This document shows positions 57,528-64,000 of a DNA stretch of 64,000 bases, piece after piece. This DNA comes from Nectonema munidae (lineage: Eukaryota > Nematomorpha > Nectonematoida > Nectonematidae), in contig JAUIRK010000106.1 of NCBI GenBank assembly GCA_030549495.1, positions 1,383,001-1,447,000 on the forward strand, read 5' to 3'. The notes beneath the pieces are model-generated. The model saw only the letters and a program-made list of their open reading frames with translations. It did not search any database and was not told the origin of the DNA. Position numbers and translations under genes: made by a program. Numbering within the stretch: position 1 is the stretch's first letter; every line of letters starts with the position of its first letter.

Positions 57528-57874
57528 AAAATTTGAAAATACGAAAAAATTTGATCACTGAGCAATTGTCCACTTTTACAATTATTAATTCGAAAAATTT
57601 TGCATCTTCTATCATACACCTCTAGATGCTCCGTGTGAGTGTATTTTATACGTTCTCTTGTTAGGCTATATAGAAAGTGTTCTTGTTCAAGCTTAAAAGA
57701 TCCCGTATATCTCGGAGTATAATTCCTATTTAATTGCATTGAAGGTAAGATTTCGTCTGTGCTCCTTTGGGAACATTGATCTTAAATGGGTTGAGGACAA
57801 AATATTGGAATTGAATGTATGTTCTTTGCATAAGTCTCCCCACTCTTGAACAGGTAAGTTATACTCAAATTGAG
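57528..57874. other. Spacer, possible decayed MITE end
   Basis: 57745-57790 (TCGTCTGTGCTCCTTTGGGA, then TCTTAAATGGGTTGA) resembles the right half of the TTAA MITEs. Nothing else recognised. Confidence 0.4.
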
Positions 57875-58095
57875 AGGTGTGGAGCCTTTTTATGCTTAAA
57901 CGCCGTTTACGATACGTTGTATGTGTCTATAAAGGCCGCAGATTTTTTTATCAGGGAAAATTTATTTTAATACAATTAATGACTTTTTTTTGATAGGGCA
58001 TTTTGGTTTCGCGGTCTATCATAGTAGCGGTTCTCACTATCAATTGATCTCCCTAATGCTCATCTTTTAAGATATATTTTCTTTTTATTTGCTTA
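57875..58095 (-). mobile_element. Truncated end of the SPIN-like hAT
   Basis: GAGGTGTGGAGCCTTTTTATGC near 57880 and the block 57975-58070 (AATTAATGACTT, GGGCATTTTGGTTTCGCGG, CAATTGATCTCCC) align with the left end of the element at 46270-48113. Confidence 0.65.
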
Positions 58096-58107
58096 CCATT
58101 TTTAAAA

Positions 58108-58375
58108 CATATTTTCAAAAAGTGAAACTTTAATTTTGTTTTATTTTGCCAACAAATTAAAAAGTTTCACTTTTTGAAAATTTAATTTTAAAAATGACAT
58201 TATCTAACCCCAATCCTATAAAATCTTATTCTTTTTGAAAATATATTTTAAAAATGACATTACCTAACCCTAAGCCTAAAAAATTTCTTATTCTTTTTGC
58301 ATAATGTTATTTTAAAAATGACATTATCTAACCCTAATCCTAAGTCCAAAAATCTCTTATTCTTTTTCTAATACT
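58108..58375. repeat. Hairpin followed by a ~64-bp minisatellite
   Basis: TTTTCAAAAAGTGAAAC (about 58111) pairs with GTTTCACTTTTTGAAAA (about 58163) across a short loop. Three units of 63-66 bp follow (about 58184-58375), each containing TTTTAAAAATGACATTA(T/C)C, TAACCC(C/T)AA and TTATTCTTTTT. Confidence 0.8.
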
Positions 58376-58452
58376 TCGTTATAGTATCACTATAACATAG
58401 AGGTCATTAAAAATTGCATCCCTATCCCTTTTCAGGAACACAATAATTTTTA

Positions 58453-58790
58453 CCCAGTTGTCTTCCAATTTTTATTACTTCAAATCAAACAAAGAGCAAT
58501 TATAAGGAAAGTATTAAATTAAAAGCACAGCAAAATCTAGATAATTGAAAGAATATTCAAGCACACAATGACTTTAAAACCCCATTGTCTCCCCAATTCT
58601 ATCATTTCAAATCAAGCACGGAGCAAACTTTATTATGAACAGTATCAAATTAAACACACCGGAAAGTCTAGCTATACGTAAATCACAATGATGTTAACAC
58701 CGTTGTCTCCCCTTTGTTATTATAGCAAATCATACATGGATCAAAATTTATCCTAAATGGTAGTAATATGTAATTGAGTATAGTGAATAA
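58453..58790. repeat. Diverged tandem repeat, ~120-130 bp unit
   Basis: Three imperfect units start near 58453, 58581 and 58700, each with TTGTCT(T/C)CC, an AATCA(A/T)(A/G)CA segment and CAAATTAAAC-like sequence. No coding capacity. Confidence 0.65.
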
Positions 58791-61049
58791 AATTATGATA
58801 TGGTAGTGGATGTCTTTATCCTTTTGAGGGTTAGAAAAGATTGTGGCTAAAAATATGAAGTCTCCGTGTCCAACCTCAAGAAGTTATTACAATTTAACAA
58901 AAATTGTAATAATTAGATTATAAGGATATGTTATCAAAAAATTAAAATAAAAAACTTTTACAAAAAATCCGTGAGTGTGGAATGCACATATGTTGAGGGT
59001 CAATTGTAAATCGTTATTTGCTTTCCAACGTGACAAGATTTCTTCTTTTTATATTGATAAAATTAAAATTGTTTTACAAATGTTTATTGCTTTTTTTTCT
59101 AAAAGAAACGCATTTCCTTCTTCTCCTTACTCAAATACCTAGCAAAGTATTGTGAAAAATGTACTCTACTATTTTTTATTTATAATAAAGTGAAAAAAAT
59201 GTGCGTAGTAAAATTAAATTTTGAGTATTGAAAGTTTTTTCTTTTTAGATCGCTTCTTTTATATTTTTTTGGATGTGGTGATTATGCGCCCAAACATTAA
59301 AAGCTGGAAAGATCTTTATTACTTTTGAGCAAATTTGGACAATTGTTGCATTCAATGAATGCTACCAAAATGTAGATAGGATCGCGAGAAAATATGCAGA
59401 GATTTTATTAAGTTGCACTTTTTAGTGAAATTAAAATTATAAAGAGTCGTTGCGTTTTTTGGCTCTTATTTTTTTAAAATAAAATTTGCAAGAAAAGAAA
59501 AAACTTTAAAGTAAGTAAATAAACGTTTTGGAAAAATAAGTATAATAAATCCTTGAAACGAAGCAAAATAATGGTAAAAAAACTATAAGCGCCAAAGTAA
59601 AACAAGATTGGAATTTGCAACTGTTTATTTAAAAATAATTGAAATCAAAAAAGGACTTATAGTAGGGCAGGTTAAATCTGACACAAAAATTGTAACAATT
59701 TTGACTTTTAAAGTAAAAAATTGACTTAAAAATGGAAAAGCATATAAGATTTTTATATAAACATTTTTTAATTATTATTAATCTATAATTTTTATAAAAA
59801 TAAACTTTATGAAAAGATATTTCTCTTTTTTTTTGGAAAATGAACTGATAAAATTCATTCTATTTTTAAGGTAAATTGTAAAAATGTTTTAAACGAGAAT
59901 TATTATAGGTATGTAATATAAAATAGTTTATGGATACTACAAGGTGAGACTTTTATTTTTTGAGAAATTTTGTTCAATTCGGCCTATATGGTTTTAAAAT
60001 CTAATCATCTCCTTATCGAACTTTTATACTAAAATCAATTTTCTTTTAATTATTCAATCTAAAATAATATTCCTTCAAAATAAAAATCTTTTCTTATATA
60101 TATATATTTTTTTAAAGCGCATTATTTTATGGGACATTGGTGCCCCATTGAGGCTTAAAAGGATTAAAAATGAAACAAAAAAGACAGCACAGGATGAGAC
60201 AAATTTATTGTGAAATCAAAAAGAATATCGAAGGAAGAAAAAATCCGCCAAACGGGGGTCTAAAAAAGGAAGTTGTGATGCTTCATCGGGATTTCAACAG
60301 CTCCAGGTTGATAGACTATAAAAATTATAATATAAAAAAGAAAAAAATATAGAGATATCTAAATGAAAAGAGATGTGAAAATATAATGTAAGAGTATTAT
60401 GTAATTTTATATGTAAGTAACACATATAGTAGATGCCTTGTCTTGAAAAGATATTTCAAAAATTTAGAAAATAAAGTGTAATCAAAATATTACTTTGCCA
60501 ACCACTGTCAAAAACGTTTGTAAAAAATTTGACTTCTTGAAATATAGATCATGATACACTGAACAACTTAGCAGACGGGAGAAGAACATTCTTCTAGCTT
60601 ACATTACTGTAATTATCCACATAAACAATGGAGCGGGAAAGAATTTATTCTAAAATCTTTCTCGTCTGTGTTTCAGAAGTTAAGGTTTCATAACTTTAAG
60701 GCTGAATCACTACTGGTTCATTATATAAAAAAAGAATGTGTTTTCATACAGATATTTCTAAAGGAGGTACAGATACCAAGATATAGCTCTAAAACCAGGA
60801 ATAAATGCGCGAATCCTCCAAAAAAGTTTTCCGCCTTCAGAAACTTTTTTCATTGATGTAAAAATATTTTGACATGCATTTTTGGAGTATAATACCTAAA
60901 ATGATCCATGTTATCATCGGACACTGAATAGAAAAAGGTTTACATAATGACTAAATAAGTATAAAATTTAATTACATGCCTCGAGGATTTGAAATCAGAT
61001 TTATTCTATGATTAAGTGCCAGATGGAGCGAGAAGGAGATAATTTAGAG
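58791..61049. other. AT-rich gene-poor region
   Basis: No gene, RNA or transposon was recognised. The open frame 60170-60352 is lysine-rich with no known motif and is probably fortuitous. Confidence 0.4.
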
Positions 61050-61461
61050 CAGGCTTTTTCAATCGTGACAGAATCGTCCACTTTTGGGCGAAAATGGAAT
61101 TCAGATGGGCAATTTTTTTTAGAAAATATTTCGCCATTGTATATAAATAAACAATTTTTTCAAAAACTTACTTTTTATATAAGAATTTAATTACGCTAGA
61201 ATTTCAATCAAAGTAAACATTTTTGCTAATCCTAAATCTGTACCACTTATTTTTCAGAATTAAGAATGTGTTTGAGCTCTAAATTGTTTAATCTTTTTTT
61301 TGTAATATCGTATCTGTAGAAGAGAGGATTTTTATGAAGATTTAAAAATTGAAATCAAAGTTTGAAAAGATTTTTGCTATTTTTTACTTCATAATGCGCT
61401 ATTTTTGAATTTTTAAGAATCTCAGCGGGTGATCTAGACAAAAAGGTTATGAGAAAGCCTG
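61050..61461. mobile_element. hAT-type MITE, copy 2 (412 bp)
   Basis: Starts CAGGCTTTTTCAA and ends GAGAAAGCCTG, which are inverted. Flanking octamers ATTTAGAG and ATCTAAAG agree at 6 of 8. Homologous throughout to 28441-28834. Confidence 0.78.
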
Positions 61462-62452
61462 ATCTAAAGCAGAGATAACAACCTATATTACTTCTAGAGC
61501 AATATTTGAGCAACATTTTTTTCCACCGCCTGCCAAAGTATCTCAGAATGGGAAAGAAAGTTTTCATTGAATATTTGCTTGTCAATTTTGCATGGGTATT
61601 CAATTATTATTCCTTTTTAATAAATTCTAAACATCACGGTATTTTCACAATCTTAAAAAAAGTATACTCATAATGAGCGTGTCTTCATCATGGTTGAATT
61701 TATAATGGGGCGAATTGCTTTTTAAAGAAATTGAATTCAAAAGGCTCTTTTAGATGTTTTTGTAGCAGTATTGATTGTAATCAGGTTGGTATATATACTG
61801 GCTTGATGTCTCAATTTTTATATGGCCCACATATTTGACGTGTGAATCACTAAAATTATTATTTTCAATGGTCCATCTAAATTTTTTATGACGAATTTTT
61901 GTTATATTGACACAGGATGAGAGTCATAATCCAGAGAATGGAAAAGCGAAGTAATCTTGAAATTGTATCAATCCAAGATCAAACAAGAGCTAAAAACTGT
62001 TCTTAAAAAGTTAATGCCTAGCCAATCTATCGCATCAAATCTCAAGATTGGTTAGAAATCGTACTCAACAAATAGCAGTACACTAAGAATTCTTTTCATC
62101 CTTCTTCATATTTTTCTTATATTAGTTCAGGTTGAGATGGTGTAGAGGACTAGCACGTTAATAATGTAAGATTATGTAGGATGAATGCGAGCAGTAACAA
62201 TGTACAAGGCAAGCCAATCCAAGACCAGTTTTCACCATTTTGAGTCTCAAAAGTTGGATACGCGTTGATATTCGCATTTTTCTCATTAATCGAATATGTT
62301 TATAGCAGGCGATGTTCTTTTCTTGGGACAGTGATGTCGCACTGCTCATCAAAGAGATATTAACTACAAATCAGTAATTTGATATAAAACTCCTTTAACC
62401 AATTTTATGCCATTGTCAGTTTTAACTGACGCCAACGATTCCTTGATTCTAA
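61462..62452. other. Spacer
   Basis: GTTGAGATGGTGTAGAGGACTAGC (in parts: GTTGAGATGGTGTAG, AGGACTAGC) near 62132 is A-box-like and may be a 5' scrap of the SINE seen at 49157. No gene seen. Confidence 0.35.
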
Positions 62453-62575
62453 CCCTTTGAGGACCAGTATGACAACCGCGTACCAAGAAATGAAAATGGT
62501 CCTCTTTAAATATATAAAATTCGATTGAAAATGAAAGCGGACGAATAGTTTTAATAAATTCTAGTCCTCAAAGGG
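62453..62575. mobile_element. TTAA MITE (CCCTTTGAGG family), 123 bp
   Basis: Left end CCCTTTGAGGACCAG (preceded by CTAA, probably a mutated TTAA). Right end, reversed, CCCTTTGAGGACTAG, followed by TTAA at 62576-62579. 14 of 15 terminal bases pair. The interior contains GCGGACGAATAG, reminiscent of the GCAGACGAT box of the other TTAA MITEs. Confidence 0.85.
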
Positions 62576-62579
62576 TTAA

Positions 62580-63250
62580 GGTAAATTTGTATCAAATTAC
62601 TCAATCTCACCTGTTTTTTTCTGGAAAGAAATCGGCTAATCAATCAATAAATCGCCTGCGTCATTTAAAATGACGGTTTTATTTATCTAATGAACACATG
62701 TAAATTTCCCTTTTGAAATTTGTGGATATGATGTGCATGCGCTAGGGGGAGCGAGGGTGAACGCGTGTATTTGACACATTAGTATCATATTAGACATTTG
62801 TACTGTGGATATTTAAATGCCATTTCTTTTTTTGAAAGCATAGCCAATCATTTCTTAGTATAATTTTAAATGCCATGAAAATTAGACAACTTTATTCATT
62901 TTTAATTTCAGGTAGGTTTATCATACTCCTCTCTGATCTCTCTATAATTATTTCAAAAATGGACATCAAAAAAGGATATAAAACTCTGTCGTTAGATTAC
63001 CAAGTTTCGTTGACAATCCGATTCTCCTAGAAAGCAGAGGATGTCTTTAAAAGTGTGGTCCTCAAAGGATCAAGACACTTGCGCACCTCTTCTGCTCACT
63101 TATTTTGTGATTTCATATTTTTTCATTCCAAAACTTTTGTACAAAGCTTTTTTTAAAAAGTTAAGGAAATTATTTCTCTTTCTCATAATTTTGAAACCAA
63201 AGTCATGAAATTTATTTTTTCACAAAAACATAAATGCCATAACCCTAGAC
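62580..63250. other. Spacer
   Basis: GTGTGGTCCTCAAAGGATC near 63052 looks like a solo end of the CCCTTTGAGG MITE family. No gene seen. Confidence 0.4.
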
Positions 63251-64000
63251 CAGTAGGTCTGAACCTTTTTAACAAAGTTGCCAAATTAAGAAGCAGCATT
63301 TAACACTTGATAAAGCATAATGAATCAAAAGGATATTATAATTTGAATCTGTCATGATGCATATGTATCATCAAATGTACTAGCGTCTCTCAATAACAAT
63401 GCTATCGTCGTTGCTGGATTTGATCTCAACACTTCTGCACATTTTATCGGTAGTTTACAAGTAATATTTCTCGTATTTATTATAATAGAGTAAAATTTGG
63501 GAAATATTTTTTGATTGCAATCAATATTCAATATATTCACGATTAGATCTTTTGGATGAGGTTCGTTTTAAAGTTTGTATAAGACCAAAAAAAGAAGAGG
63601 TGTTCGTGAAACAACATCTGTTCCCACACCCTTGTACTAAAACTTTTGTAAGAAGGGGCAAGATTTCTTTATCGCTGAACTGTAGCTGGGGTAAGCTGTC
63701 TAAAAACGTATACACATATTTTTGTTTACAGACAAAGCAATAAAGTTAAATGTATAATTATATACATTTTAAATGTACATACTTTGCATTAGCTAACAAG
63801 TATTTTAATGAGATCCTTGTGAGTGACTGTATTTTTGACAAAATTTGAATCCCTGTTCATAATTTGTCAGTGCAATTCTCAAGCTTAGATGGGCATCAGT
63901 CAATCGCGATCTATCCTTAGATTTTAAAATCTTTATCTTTGAAAAACCTGATTCACAAATATAGGTGGAACCAAAGCATGAGTGAAATCTCTGATAGGTT
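63251..64000 (-). mobile_element. hAT element end with transposase C-terminus, running off the window
   Basis: The end CAGTAGGTCTGAACC at 63251 is preceded by CCCTAGAC, a possible half of the target duplication. The minus-strand frame from the window edge to about 63835 reads FGSTYICESGFSKIKILKSK followed by DRSRLTDAHLSLRIALTNYE, the dimerisation region of ZBED/FAM200-like hAT transposases, with no stop in that stretch. The rest of the element lies beyond 64000. Confidence 0.83.

Noticed and set aside
58184-58375. CCTAACCC-like motifs suggestive of telomeric repeats
   Set aside because: They recur only once per ~64-bp unit and are embedded in unrelated sequence, so this is a minisatellite and not a telomere array.
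60170-60352. Lysine-rich 60-codon frame
   Set aside because: Low-complexity composition explained by A-rich sequence; no family recognised.
1-64000. LTR retroelements, Polintons, envelope or capsid genes, and CRISPR arrays
   Set aside because: No paired long terminal repeats, gag/integrase, packaging ATPase, capsid or spaced-repeat arrays were seen; all RT-containing pieces are of LINE type and the tandem arrays lack unique spacers.

Overview
The window is AT-rich animal nuclear DNA. One conserved host gene is recognisable: a TSC22-domain (bunched / TSC22D-type) gene at 37.5-39.8 kb, made of three spliced exons with GT-AG introns of 53 and 873 bp. The rest is a dense graveyard of transposable elements in AT-rich intergenic sequence. 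Spliced genes, tiny introns, a protein family confined to animals, and many hAT, piggyBac, Merlin, MULE and pogo elements plus LINEs point to an invertebrate. An arthropod such as a crustacean is plausible, but the species cannot be fixed from this sequence alone. I saw no LTR retroelement, Polinton, capsid or envelope gene.

Layout. 0.35-2.76 kb: 5'-truncated LINE (minus). 3.6-8.1 kb: broken piggyBac (plus) whose 3' coding end was split by a hAT element (5088-7965) with a perfect 8-bp target duplication and 19-bp inverted repeats. 8.6-9.6 kb: second piggyBac (minus), tail to tail with the first. 9.6-10.4 kb: hAT remnant. 10.4-11.9 kb: MULE remnant. 11.9-13.8 kb: second LINE (plus) of the same YSDD type. 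14063-15200: almost intact Merlin with 29-bp perfect inverted repeats and an 8-bp target duplication. 16.6-17.7 kb: broken OTU-like protease gene beside an array of ~147-bp repeats ending at TTAA. That array is split by a hAT (17941-21447), whose own gene is split by a third hAT (18767-19524). 22-33 kb: very AT-rich, gene-poor, with scattered MITEs and a long foldback hairpin. 33-37 kb: hAT tails and TTAA-type MITEs. 37.5-39.9 kb: the TSC22 gene. 40-64 kb: six further hAT copies or fragments, a pogo/Tigger deletion derivative, a tRNA-type SINE, a second copy of the TTAA/~150-bp-repeat element with a piggyBac-type cysteine-rich C-terminus, a broken member of a multicopy protein family with a GERFH motif, minisatellites and MITEs.

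The strongest candidate for something not well described is the TTAA-ended element seen twice in opposite orientation (about 16.6-21.7 kb and 52.06-54.38 kb). It carries subterminal arrays of ~150-bp repeats, inverted at the two ends of the second copy. One copy is associated with a piggyBac-like zinc-finger C-terminus and the other with an OTU-like protease. Several 123-138-bp MITEs also end in TTAA plus CCC, so piggyBac-type mobilisation has been a major force here, and later insertions into earlier ones give a relative chronology.
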